From: Nocardioides speluncae
GTDB lineage: Bacteria > Actinomycetota > Actinomycetes > Propionibacteriales > Nocardioidaceae
DNA length: 64,000 nucleotides
Assembly (NCBI RefSeq): GCF_003121585.1
Contig: NZ_QEOO01000001.1
Coordinates: 62,001-126,000 of the forward strand
Reading direction: 5' to 3'
Under the pieces are notes generated by a model, which had not been told where the DNA came from, made no database searches, and saw only the letters and a list, made by a program, of their open reading frames with translations. Position numbers and translations under genes: made by a program. Below, piece by piece: positions 7,626-18,196 of the stretch (position 1 is the first letter of the stretch; each line of letters begins with the position of its first letter).

Positions 7626-10430
7626 GTGCGGATCGAGGTACTCGGTGCGTTTCGTCTTCTCGACGGATCGCAGGAGGTCGCCTTTGGCGGCCGGGTACCG
7701 CGGTTGACGCTTGCTGCGCTGGCGAGTCAGCCTGGCCGGCCGCTGTCGGTCGACCGCATGATCGACCACATCTGGGCCGCTCGGCCTCCGAAGTCCGCGC
7801 GTAACAGCCTGCAGATCGCCGTACACCGGCTGCGCCGGGTGCTCGGCGAGCAGGCAATCGAATACCGGGACAACGGGTACCGGCTGTGCATCGATGAGGA
7901 ACAGGTCGACGCCTGTCGCTTCGAGCGACTGGCGGGGCAGGCCCATGAGCTGCACGGGTACGGCGACTTCGATGCCGCGGCCTCCTTGTACATGGAGGCG
8001 CTCGGCATGTGGTCCGGAAGTCCCTATGACGGCTTCGACGAGGACATGCTGGTGAGAGAGGCATCGCGCCTGAGTGAGCTCAGGCTGGTCACGCTGGATC
8101 GCGCCTACGAGGTCGCGCTCCGGCTGGGCCGGCACACCGAGGTCGCCGCTCAGCTGCCCACCCACGTCTCGACGTACCCCTTGCACGAGGGCCTGCGCGC
8201 GCACCTGATGCTTGCCTTGTACCGCTGTGGCCGACAGGCGGAAGCGCTCGAGGTCTACCGCGAGGGACGCGTCCAGCTGATCGAGGAGCTGGGTCTGGAG
8301 CCGGGGCCGCAGCTGCGCGGACTCGAGGCCGACATTCTCAGCAGCTCGCCGGACCTCGACTGGCTGCCTCCTGTCATCATGCCGGTCCGGGCGAGCCGGC
8401 CGACGCCCGCCGAGCTGCCGCCGATGAGTCCGGTGTTCACGGGCCGACACGACGAACTGACGATTCTTGCCGATGCGCTCACCGGTTCGCTGGGATCGCG
8501 GTTGGTCTGTGTCTCCGGCGCGGGCGGCTCGGGGAAGTCGGCGCTGAGCGTGCAGGCCGCACACCATGCCGCCGCCGAGTTTCCCGACGGCCAGCTCTAC
8601 GTCAACCTCCAAGGTGCCGCGAACGGCCTCAGCCCGCCGGACACGCTCGAAGTCCTCAACCGCTTCATCAGGGCGCTCGGTGAACAGGCAGCGCCGGTGG
8701 ACGTCGACGAGGCGGGGTCGACGTACCGCACGGCCACCGCGGCCCGGCGGCTCCTGATCCTCCTCGACAACGCGGCCGAGCCGGCTCAGGTGCGGGCGCT
8801 GCTCCCGGGTGGCGACGGATGTGGCGTGGTTGTCACCAGCCGGGCACCCCTGACGACGCTCGACGGCGCCACTCAGCTGCGACTCGGCGAGTTCTCGGAC
8901 GCCGACGCGCACGCCCTCCTGTCGCGAATCGTCGACCCGTCGCGGCTCGGCGCCGAGCCGCAGGCCACGTCGGACATGATCCGGCTGTGCGGCCGCTGGC
9001 CACTGGCGCTGCGGATCGTGGGTGCCCGCCTGGACGCAGAGCCCGGCCTCTCGGTTGGGCAGCTGGCCGAGCGGATGCGCAGCGACCAGGAGCGACTCGA
9101 CGTCCTGGAGTACGGCGACCTCGCCGTCCGCTCGAGCGTCGCGGTGGGGATGGCCGCGGTCGCCGACGGTGACGCGCACCGGCTCTTCCTAGCGCTCTGC
9201 ACACTCGACATGAGCGACTTCGCCTTCGGCGCGATAGCGGCGCTCATGGACTCGCCCGGCGAGGCGCGGCGGGCACTCGACCAGCTCGTCGCCCACCAGC
9301 TGGTGGAGCCCACGCCCCAGGGTCGCTATGCGCTGCATGACCTCGTGCGCCTGGTGGGACGAGAGGCGGCCACCGACGAGCTGCGCGGCGAGGCGGCCAC
9401 GCGGATCGCGCACTACTACCTCGCGAGCGCGCGCGCCGCGCTCCGCCGGGTCTATACGAAACCGGAGACCTACCTCTCCCGGGGACTGCCGCCCGAGGCC
9501 CATCGGTCGGAGGGTGAGCCGTTCGCGGATGCGCCCGCCACGATGCAGTGGGTGGCCGCCGAGCAGGACAACCTGCCCCGGGTCGCCACGCTCGCTCTGG
9601 AGTACGCCGCGGACGGCCCTGCCGTGACGGTGGGTCTGGTGAACGCCCTCGACCGGCCGCTGACCAGAGGGGCGTGGTTCGACCTGCTGGTGAGGATGAG
9701 CGAGACCGGCGTCGCGGCCGCGACCCGCGCCGGCAATCATGGCTGGCTGGCGGCGGCCCACGCCAACACCGCTCTCGCGCTCCAGCGTTCGGGCCGGGTC
9801 CGCGATCCGCAGGCGATGGAGCACCTCGCGATGGCGTTGGAGAGTGCGCACCAGGCGGACGACGTGCAGGGTGTCGCTCGGTGTCACAACATCCGGGCGG
9901 TCGCGTACCTCGGCTACGGAGACCCGGCCGGCGCCCGCGACGAGCTAGTGGCAGCACGCCAGACCCTCGGCGACACCTGGCCGGTTGCGCCGACCCCGCT
10001 GCGCTGGGCGATCCTGCTCAACCTCGGCATCGCGTTCGCCCAGCTCGGCGAGCATCTCCGCGCCCTGGAGATCTTTGCCTCCGCCGAGCCGGTCGCGGCC
10101 GAGCTCGGCGACGTCGCCACCCAGGCGACCCTGACCTACTCCGTTGGCAAGACCCTGCTGCAGCTCGGCCGTCACCCGGAGGCTGTCGAGCACCTCACCC
10201 GCGCCGTACAGCTGTCGCAGGGGACAGGCGACCGGCTCGCCGAGGCGGCCGGGCTGTGGACGCTGGGCGATGTCCATCGAGCCACCGGTGAGCTGGACCA
10301 TGCCCAGGAGCTGCGCCGCCGCTCGCTGGCGCTGCTCAACGAGACTGGCGCGGTCAGCGACCAGGAGATGGCTGCCGTACTCGCTGATCCCAACGCCGCG
10401 CCGCCGTCGGCACTCGCTGCGGCCGGCTGA
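7626..10430 (+). CDS. AfsR-like SARP regulator with NB-ARC and TPR domains
   Basis: 934 residues. The order is an OmpR-type winged helix (about 1-95, VRIEVLGAFRLLDG...), a bacterial transcriptional activation domain (about 97-240, VDACRFERLAGQAHELHGYGDFDAAASLY...), an NB-ARC ATPase (Walker A GAGGSGKSAL near 298, Walker B LLILLDNA near 376), then helical TPR-like repeats to the end. This is the AfsR architecture used to activate secondary metabolism or development genes. The GTG at 7626 is chosen because GAGAGGGGGG lies just upstream and the SARP fold begins there. No biosynthetic cluster is adjacent. The small secreted peptide gene upstream is the closest candidate partner or target. Confidence 0.94.
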   Translation: MRIEVLGAFRLLDGSQEVAFGGRVPRLTLAALASQPGRPLSVDRMIDHIWAARPPKSARNSLQIAVHRLRRVLGEQAIEYRDNGYRLCIDEEQVDACRFERLAGQAHELHGYGDFDAAASLYMEALGMWSGSPYDGFDEDMLVREASRLSELRLVTLDRAYEVALRLGRHTEVAAQLPTHVSTYPLHEGLRAHLMLALYRCGRQAEALEVYREGRVQLIEELGLEPGPQLRGLEADILSSSPDLDWLPPVIMPVRASRPTPAELPPMSPVFTGRHDELTILADALTGSLGSRLVCVSGAGGSGKSALSVQAAHHAAAEFPDGQLYVNLQGAANGLSPPDTLEVLNRFIRALGEQAAPVDVDEAGSTYRTATAARRLLILLDNAAEPAQVRALLPGGDGCGVVVTSRAPLTTLDGATQLRLGEFSDADAHALLSRIVDPSRLGAEPQATSDMIRLCGRWPLALRIVGARLDAEPGLSVGQLAERMRSDQERLDVLEYGDLAVRSSVAVGMAAVADGDAHRLFLALCTLDMSDFAFGAIAALMDSPGEARRALDQLVAHQLVEPTPQGRYALHDLVRLVGREAATDELRGEAATRIAHYYLASARAALRRVYTKPETYLSRGLPPEAHRSEGEPFADAPATMQWVAAEQDNLPRVATLALEYAADGPAVTVGLVNALDRPLTRGAWFDLLVRMSETGVAAATRAGNHGWLAAAHANTALALQRSGRVRDPQAMEHLAMALESAHQADDVQGVARCHNIRAVAYLGYGDPAGARDELVAARQTLGDTWPVAPTPLRWAILLNLGIAFAQLGEHLRALEIFASAEPVAAELGDVATQATLTYSVGKTLLQLGRHPEAVEHLTRAVQLSQGTGDRLAEAAGLWTLGDVHRATGELDHAQELRRRSLALLNETGAVSDQEMAAVLADPNAAPPSALAAAG

Positions 10431-10445
10431 CGTCGCCGCGCGCAA

Positions 10446-10494
10446 GAACGGACGCGCCTCCGGCCCCGTCGAGGACTCGGAGGCACGCACGTTC
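10446..10494. terminator. Hairpin between convergent genes
   Basis: Imperfect inverted repeat (GAACG...CGCCTCCG paired with CGGAGGC...CGTTC, loop about 15 nt) in the 72-bp gap between the SARP stop and the stop of the convergent NlpC/P60 gene. It fits a bidirectional terminator without a strong U tract, as is usual in high-GC actinobacteria. Confidence 0.5.
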
Positions 10495-10502
10495 CTGGCA
10501 GT

Positions 10503-12068
10503 TCAGCAGTTGTGGATCGTCACCCCGTTGTTGTCCTTGGCGATGTCGTTCCCCCAGCGGGAGAGGTAGTACGCCGAGACCCACTGGGCGCCGGGTCCGA
10601 TGTCGGGGTCGGTCTTGAGCCACCAGTGGTTGTAGCTGGTGTCGTTGCCGACCTTGCGTCCCCACGCCTTGCAGTAGACGTAGTTGGTGCCGCCATACAG
10701 GGTGCCGGTGGCCGTGGAGCTGGTCGACGATCCGAAGACCGACGCGTTGGCGAAGGTGTCTACCCAGTACTTCGACGGCGCGGGTGGCGGTGACGGTGGG
10801 CTGGTCCCGTCACACGACGGGATGATGACGCCGTTGTTGTCCTTGGCGACGTCGTTGCCCCACTTGGACAGGTTGTACGCCGAGACCCACTGGGCGCCGG
10901 GTCCGACGTCGGGGTCGGTCTTGAGCCACCAGTGGTTGTAGCTGGTGTCATTGCCGACCTTGCGTCCCCATGCCTTGCAGTAGACGTAGTTGGTGCCGCC
11001 GTAGAGCGTTCCGGTTGCGGTCGTGGACGTCGGCGAGACGTAGACCGACGCGGTCTGGAACGTGTCGACCCAGTGCTTCCCCGGCGACGGTGGCGGCGGC
11101 TCCGCGGAACCGTCGCAGGTCGGGATCACGGTGCCGTTGTTGTCCTTGGCGACGTCGTTGCCCCAGCGGGAGAGGTAGAACGCCGACACGTACTGGTTGG
11201 CTGGCCCGATGTCCGGGTCGGTCCTCAGCCACCAGTGGTTGTACGACGTGCCGTTGCGGATCTCGCGGCCCCACACCTTGCAGAAGACGTAGTTCGTGCC
11301 CTGGTAGAGGGTGCCGGTCGACGAGGTGCTGGTCGGCGTGGAGAAGACCGAAGCGTTGGCGAAGGTGTCGACCCAGTACTTCCCCGCGCCGGACGGTGGC
11401 GGTGGCGGAGGCGGCGGCGTACTCCCGTCGGGGTTGTACAGCCGGATCGCGCCGTAGTAGTCGCTGTGGGCGCTGACCGCGATCACGCGCACGTGGCCGC
11501 CGGAGAACGGCGCCTCGATCATGTAGCCGTTGCCGATGTACATGGCGACGTGGTGGATCCTCGACGCCGAGCTGCCGAAGAACACCAGGTCACCGGGGAG
11601 CAGCACCGACAGGCCCTGCGAGCGCGAGAACCGCGCCACCGCCCGCGACGAGGCGTACTGCGTCCGCGACGTGCCGTTGATGACGTCCGAGCCGACCGCG
11701 AGGTAGTAGGCATGGCGGACCATGCCGGAGCAGTCCAGCCCCTTGACGTTGCAGTCGTTCGGGGCGCCGTTGGACGCGTCGCATATGCCGTAGGTCGGGC
11801 CGGGCGTGCCGCCATGGCCGCCGCCCCAGGAGTAAGGCGTGCCGATCAGGCCGCAGGCCTTGTTGACAGCGGTGTTCGCCTGCGCGGCGGCACCGGACTG
11901 AAGGACTCCGCAGGCGGGTGCGGCGGCGGCCCTTGGCGCCGGCTCGACCGAGACCAGGAATCCGGCCAGCACCATCGCGAACAGGGCCAGGGCGAGGCGT
12001 CCGCGGAGACGGCGGCCCGGGTGGCGTGCAACACCCCCTTCGGGATGCGTCGCGGTGAAGAGACTCAT
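10503..12068 (-). CDS. Secreted NlpC/P60 hydrolase with three C-terminal repeats
   Basis: 521 residues. An N-terminal export signal (RGRLALALFAMVLAGFLVSVEPAPRAAAAP) is followed by an NlpC/P60 domain with catalytic Cys in LDCSGMVRHAY (about residue 113) and catalytic His in RIHHVAMYIGNGYMIEAP. A poly-proline linker leads to three ~87-residue repeats, each starting (K/H)YWVDTF..ASV(F/Y) and containing NHWWL(K/R)TDPD(I/V)GP and WGND(V/I)AKDNNG, with paired cysteines. The NlpC domain cleaves cell-wall peptides; the repeats probably bind the wall or another ligand. The start at 12068 has AGAGAGGAACC upstream; an ATG at 12089 has none. DNA repeats 2 and 3 are nearly identical, pointing to recent internal duplication. 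Confidence 0.92.
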   Translation of the reverse strand: MSLFTATHPEGGVARHPGRRLRGRLALALFAMVLAGFLVSVEPAPRAAAAPACGVLQSGAAAQANTAVNKACGLIGTPYSWGGGHGGTPGPTYGICDASNGAPNDCNVKGLDCSGMVRHAYYLAVGSDVINGTSRTQYASSRAVARFSRSQGLSVLLPGDLVFFGSSASRIHHVAMYIGNGYMIEAPFSGGHVRVIAVSAHSDYYGAIRLYNPDGSTPPPPPPPPSGAGKYWVDTFANASVFSTPTSTSSTGTLYQGTNYVFCKVWGREIRNGTSYNHWWLRTDPDIGPANQYVSAFYLSRWGNDVAKDNNGTVIPTCDGSAEPPPPSPGKHWVDTFQTASVYVSPTSTTATGTLYGGTNYVYCKAWGRKVGNDTSYNHWWLKTDPDVGPGAQWVSAYNLSKWGNDVAKDNNGVIIPSCDGTSPPSPPPAPSKYWVDTFANASVFGSSTSSTATGTLYGGTNYVYCKAWGRKVGNDTSYNHWWLKTDPDIGPGAQWVSAYYLSRWGNDIAKDNNGVTIHNC

Positions 12069-12301
12069 CGACGGTTCCTCTCTGCTCATGCCCGTCGGCT
12101 CGACTGTCGAGGGCGCTTGCGCGAATCGTCGATGGCGCCGCTTTGGGCGCCCTTATCCGAGGCTTGGTGCCCTTCTGACCTGGGGATTTGCCGCCGAAAA
12201 GCGGTCCTAAAGCGCCCCGCAAGCGCTGCCCGGTTCGCTTGCAACACCGCCGAACAAGCGGCGGACGCGGGGAACCGCACGAAGAAAATTGGGGAGACGA
12301 A

Positions 12302-12703
12302 ATGCGCACGATGACGAAGATCGCGGCGGGCCTCGGTGCGGCGGCCGCACTGAGCGTCAGCTTCGCGGGTGTCGCCACCGCCGACCGCGGCGACGGCCAG
12401 CTTGCCTGTAACTCCGGCGAGATCTGCTTCTCCGAGCACAGCTACGGCAACGGCGGGCAGCGGCACTTCTGGAACGGCGCCGAGCACAGCGGTGCTGGCA
12501 ACTTCACCAACCCCAACGGCAGCACCGGCGTGCGGTTCTACCACAACGCCAGCGCGGTCAAGAACCGCGACACCGCCTGCGGCGTCTGGGTGGAGGAGTC
12601 GGGCGACTGGACCAACGACAAGCAGTACTTCGGTCGGTGGAACGGCTGGGCCAACATCAACTCCGACATCAACGACGAGAACGCGCGTCACTGGCGCTGC
12701 TGA
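12302..12703 (+). CDS. Secreted peptidase inhibitor I36-like protein
   Basis: 133 residues with a signal peptide (MTKIAAGLGAAAALSVSFAGVATA) and a mature beta-gamma-crystallin-like domain: CNSGEICFSEHSYGNGGQRHFWNG, then cysteine-containing YHNASAVKNRDTACGVWVE and a final ARHWRC. This resembles the Streptomyces metalloproteinase inhibitor (I36) family, secreted inhibitors or structural Ca-binding proteins. The ATG at 12302 has GGGGAGACGAA upstream. A strong hairpin follows the stop. It diverges from the NlpC/P60 gene, so both exported proteins share a ~230-bp promoter region (12069-12301) where no other gene is seen. Confidence 0.83.
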   Translation: MRTMTKIAAGLGAAAALSVSFAGVATADRGDGQLACNSGEICFSEHSYGNGGQRHFWNGAEHSGAGNFTNPNGSTGVRFYHNASAVKNRDTACGVWVEESGDWTNDKQYFGRWNGWANINSDINDENARHWRC

Positions 12704-12716
12704 TCCAGACCAACCT

Positions 12717-12747
12717 GGGTGGGGCAGCCGCTTCGGCTGCCCCACCC
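12717..12747 (+). terminator. Strong intrinsic-type hairpin
   Basis: A perfect 14-bp stem (GGGTGGGGCAGCCG / CGGCTGCCCCACCC) with a 3-nt CTT spacer, 13 nt after the stop of the I36-like gene. There is no T tract, but stem strength and position support termination. It separates this gene from the lipoprotein gene at 12771. Confidence 0.8.
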
Positions 12748-12770
12748 ACCAGTCGTTAGAGGTGGTGAAG

Positions 12771-13658
12771 ATGCTCAAGAGGTTGCTCAGCGCCGGCGCC
12801 ATCGTGGCGGTCCTTGCCGGCGGCACCGGCTGCGTGGTTGATGGCCAGGCGCAGCCGCATCGGCCGGCCGGTTCGTTCGACCAGTTCCTCCGCGCGGACC
12901 TCTCGCTCATCGAGAAGGCCGACATCGCGCTGCTGCAGCGCTGTCTCACCGAGGCCGGCTATCCGCGGCCGGAGGGATCCGCGCCGCCGCCGACCGATCT
13001 GTTCGACTGGCTGACCGACCCGCCGCTCCAGCCACGCACCGTCGCCCAGGCTCGCGAGCTGGGATTCGGCGGCACGATCCCGGCACAGCCAGCGCAGGTG
13101 CTCCGCTCCGGCCGGGCGTACCTCACCGCCGTCAACCGCTGCGAGAGGACCGCCCGGGAGTCGCTCGGCGACCCGGCGGAGGTCGAAGACGTCCGGGTCC
13201 GCTATGTCGAGTTGGGCAACCGGCTGGGTCGCGAGCTAGGGCAAGGGGTCAAGGCGGTTCTCCAGGCGGAGAGCGACGTACTCGTGCCCTGCCTGGCCGG
13301 CAAGGGCTACTCGCTGCCGAAGGGCGTCCGGTTCGACGCGCAGCAGAACATCACCCAGTTCGGCGTGACCGTCGGTGACAACGCCCCACCCGTCGAGAAG
13401 CCGGTGCGCATCCTGGCCAAGGGGGTCAAGCTGCGGCCCGCAGTCCCGGCCCGGCCGTACCAGCCGACCACCGAGGAGCGGGGGCTCGCGGTCGCGTTCG
13501 CGCAATGTGGTGACAGCACCGGGCTGTTCGATCGCCTGGACGATCGGCTCCCCGAGCTGCGCAGGGTGATCGCCGAACGGCACGCCGAGGAGTTCGCCGA
13601 GCTCAACCCGAAGATCGAGTCGATCGCTAGCCGTGCGGAGGCGGTCCTCGCCGAGTGA
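12771..13658 (+). CDS. Putative lipoprotein, unknown function
   Basis: 295 residues. The N-terminus MLKRLLSAGAIVAVLAGGTGC looks like a lipoprotein signal with the lipid-anchored Cys near residue 21. The rest is soluble and helical with scattered cysteines (QRCLTEAGYP, NRCERTARE, VPCLAGKGY, FAQCGDS), a pattern seen in actinobacterial lipoproteins of unknown role that carry 'CL..KGY' motifs. The ATG at 12771 follows GAGGTGGTGAAG. It is followed 27 bp later by the acyl-CoA carboxylase operon, which has its own operator, so co-regulation is not implied. Confidence 0.82.
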   Translation: MLKRLLSAGAIVAVLAGGTGCVVDGQAQPHRPAGSFDQFLRADLSLIEKADIALLQRCLTEAGYPRPEGSAPPPTDLFDWLTDPPLQPRTVAQARELGFGGTIPAQPAQVLRSGRAYLTAVNRCERTARESLGDPAEVEDVRVRYVELGNRLGRELGQGVKAVLQAESDVLVPCLAGKGYSLPKGVRFDAQQNITQFGVTVGDNAPPVEKPVRILAKGVKLRPAVPARPYQPTTEERGLAVAFAQCGDSTGLFDRLDDRLPELRRVIAERHAEEFAELNPKIESIASRAEAVLAE

Positions 13659-13685
13659 AAGGCTCCACCTGGACGGCACAGGTTA

Positions 13686-15238
<1,553 letters not shown>

Positions 15239-15242
<4 letters not shown>

Positions 15243-17206
15243 GCCCCACGATGACCCACGCCGCCTTCACCTCCGTCCTCATCGCCAACCGTGGCGAGAT
15301 CGCACTCAGGGTGATCCGCGCCTGCCGCGAGACCGGCCTGCGCAGCATCGCGATCTACACAGACCTCGACCGCCAGGCACCCCACGTCCGCGCCGCCGAC
15401 GACGCGGTCCGGGTCGACAGCTACCTCGACATCGACGCCGTGGTTGCGGCCGCCGAGGCGGCCGGTGCCGGCGCGATCCACCCCGGCTACGGCTTCCTCT
15501 CCGAGCGACCCGCGTTCGCCCGCGCGGTCGAGGCCGCCGGGATCAAGCTGGTCGGCCCCAGCGCCGACGTGATGGACAAGATGGGCCGCAAGGACGCCGC
15601 CCGCGAGATCGCTGTCCAGGCAGGCGTCCCCGTCGTGCCAAGTTTTCACACCCCGGTGGATGGCATCGATCTGATTCAGATCGAAGACTCAGACTTCCCG
15701 GTCCTGGTGAAAGCCGCGGCGGGCGGCGGCGGCAAGGGCATGCGGATCGTGCGGAGCCAGGCGGAGATGTCCGAGTCTGTGATGGCCGCACGACGTGAGG
15801 CGAAGAGCGCGTTCGGCGACGAGACGATCCTGGTCGAGAAGTACGTCGAGCACGGCCGCCACATCGAGGTCCAGATCCTGGCCGACGCCCACGGCAACGT
15901 GGTCCACCTGTTCGAGCGTGACTGCTCCACGCAGCGCCGGCACCAGAAGGTGCTGGAGGAGGCGCCGGCGCCGACCATCTCCGACGACGTACGCCGGGTG
16001 GTCACCGAGTCCGCGGTGGCGCTGGCGCAGGCGGTGGGCTACGAGAACGCCGGCACGGTCGAGTTCCTGCTCGACACCGACACCAACGAGGCTTACTTCC
16101 TCGAGATGAACACCCGGCTCCAGGTCGAGCACCCGGTCACCGAGGAAGTGGTGACCATCAACCACGCCCGCCTCGACCTGGTCCAGCGCCAGCTCGCAGT
16201 CGCGCAGGGCGAGCCGCTGGGGTTCACCCAGGACGGGGTCGCGGTGCGCGGCCACGCCATCGAGGCGCGGGTCTACGCCGAGGACTCCTTCAATGGCTTC
16301 CTCCCGCAGGCCGGCACCACCAGCATCGTCAGGTGGCCGGACGCCGCGGTCAGGGTGGACGCCGCGCTGGAGAGCAACCAGGTCGTCAGCACGTCGTACG
16401 ATCCGATGCTCGGCAAGGTGATCGCCCACGGCGCCGACCGGGAGTCCGCCCGGCTGGCCCTGCTCAAGGCGCTCGACGACACCGCGATCCTCGGCCTCAC
16501 CACCAACGTCGGCTTCCTGCGGGCACTGGTCGCGAGTGATGAGTTCCGCGACGCCACGATCGACACCGCCTGGCTCGACCACGCCGAGGTCCCTGCCCCC
16601 AGTGACGAGGTCGCTCGGGTGATCGCGGGCTGGACGACGGCCCTGGTCGAGACGGCGGTCAACGGGCAGAGCAGCGGCCCGTTCCAGGCCGACGGCTGGC
16701 GGCTCGGGGCCGACCCGGCCCCGGTGTACGTCGATCTCGACGGCCCACTGTGGGTCGACCGGGCCCGCGGCACCGTGACCGACGGCGAGCGGACCTGGGT
16801 CGTCGAGGAGGTCAGTGCCGCCGACCATGTCGTCGTACTCGTGGTCGACGGTCGCCGCCAGCGCGCGGTCGTCAACGTGCAGCCACACCTGGTCGACATC
16901 GTCCACGAAGGCCAGCGCCGGACCTGGGAGCCACCGGACGTCTTCGCCGACCACGGCCCGGCGGTCGGCGACGGCAGCGTCGCGGCGCCGATGCCCGGCA
17001 CCGTGCTGGCGGTCAACGTCGAGGTCGGCCAGGCGGTCGCCGAGGGCGAGGTGCTCGGCACCATGGAGGCGATGAAGATGGAGCTTGCCCTGAAGGCGCC
17101 GTACGCCGGGACCGTCACGACGGTCGGCGCGAAGCAGGGCGACCAGGTGCCGCTCGGCGCCCCGTTGTTCCACGTGGAACAAACAGGATCCGTCGATGCC
17201 CAGTAG
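15239..17206 (+). CDS. accA1: Biotin carboxylase / biotin carrier alpha subunit
   Basis: 655 residues. Biotin carboxylase domain first ([22 protein letters not shown]), ATP-grasp glycine-rich loop [14 protein letters not shown] near 158, catalytic region [16 protein letters not shown] near 290. A C-terminal biotinyl domain follows with the AMKM attachment lysine near residue 612. It carboxylates biotin for transfer by the beta subunit encoded upstream. The GTG at 15239 overlaps the beta-subunit stop (GTGA), pointing to coupled translation; ATG 15251 is an alternative. The operon continues with HMG-CoA lyase, consistent with 3-methylcrotonyl-CoA carboxylase. The repressor is probably the TetR encoded at 4694-5320. 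Confidence 0.94.
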
Positions 17207-17222
17207 CCGAGGAGCGAGCCCG

Positions 17223-18131
17223 ATGCAGGTCCCCGAACCCGGGCTGCCCGCCGAGGTCACGATCTACGAGGTCGGCCCGAGGGACGGCCTCCAGAACGAG
17301 CAGACGATCGTGCCGCTGGAGGTCAAGGCCGAGTTCGTACGGCGCCTGGTCGCGGCCGGGCTGCCGATCGTGGAGGCGACCAGCTTCGTGCACCCGAAGT
17401 GGGTGCCGCAGCTCGCCGACGCGGCCGACCTGATGACCGAGCTGGGCGAGGCCGGCCGGGAGCACCCCGTGCTGGTGCCCAACGAGCGCGGGCTCGACCG
17501 GGCGCTGGAGCTCGGCTGCAAGCACATCGCGATCTTCGGCAGCGCGACCGAGACGTTCGCCCAGCGCAACCTCAACCGCAGCCTGGACGAGCAGTTCGCG
17601 ATGTTCGAGCCGACGGTACGCCGGGCCCGCGAGGCCGGTCTGGACGTCCGCGCCTACGTCAGCATGTGCTTCGGCGACCCGTGGGAGGGCGACGTGCCGA
17701 TCGACCAGGTGGTCTCGGTCGGCAAGCGGCTCTTCGACCTCGGCGCCAGCCAGCTCAGCCTCGGCGACACCATCGGGGTCGGCACCACCGGCCATGTCAC
17801 CGCCCTGCTCGACGGCTTCAACGCGGCCGGCCTGGCCGACGACGTACTCGCGATGCACTTCCACGACACCTACGGCCAGGCGCTCGCGAACGCGGCCGCC
17901 GCGCTCCGGCACGGCGTGACCACCTTCGACGCCAGCGCCGGTGGGCTGGGCGGCTGCCCGTACGCCGAGAGCGCCACCGGCAACCTCGCCACCGAGGACC
18001 TGGTGTGGATGCTGCACGGCCTCGGCATCCGCACCGGTGTCGACCTCGCCGCGCTCGTCGAGACCAGCGTGTGGATGGCCGGCCGGCTCGGTCGGCCGTC
18101 GCCGAGCCGCGTGGTGACGGCACTCGGCTGA
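17223..18131 (+). CDS. mvaB: Hydroxymethylglutaryl-CoA lyase
   Basis: 302 residues, a DRE-TIM-type aldolase that splits HMG-CoA into acetoacetate and acetyl-CoA, the last step of leucine breakdown. Signatures include EVGPRDGLQNE at the N-terminus, VEATSFVHPKWVPQLAD, the metal-binding HFHDTYGQALAN and the catalytic-Cys loop GGLGGCPYA near 239. The start at 17223 is preceded by GAGGAGCGAG; an in-frame ATG at 17196 overlapping the alpha-subunit gene is possible. No acyl-CoA dehydrogenase or enoyl-CoA hydratase for the other steps lies in the window. Confidence 0.93.
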   Translation: MQVPEPGLPAEVTIYEVGPRDGLQNEQTIVPLEVKAEFVRRLVAAGLPIVEATSFVHPKWVPQLADAADLMTELGEAGREHPVLVPNERGLDRALELGCKHIAIFGSATETFAQRNLNRSLDEQFAMFEPTVRRAREAGLDVRAYVSMCFGDPWEGDVPIDQVVSVGKRLFDLGASQLSLGDTIGVGTTGHVTALLDGFNAAGLADDVLAMHFHDTYGQALANAAAALRHGVTTFDASAGGLGGCPYAESATGNLATEDLVWMLHGLGIRTGVDLAALVETSVWMAGRLGRPSPSRVVTALG

Positions 18132-18196
18132 CGCAGGCCGAGACGCTGGGTCGGCGGGTGCCCGAAAACCTCCGCCCGGCTGGCACAATGCCCCGC

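Noticed and set aside
15689..17260. Minus-strand open frame over the carboxylase alpha subunit
   Set aside because: A shadow of the biotin carboxylase reading frame; low-complexity Arg/Gly/Asp content only.
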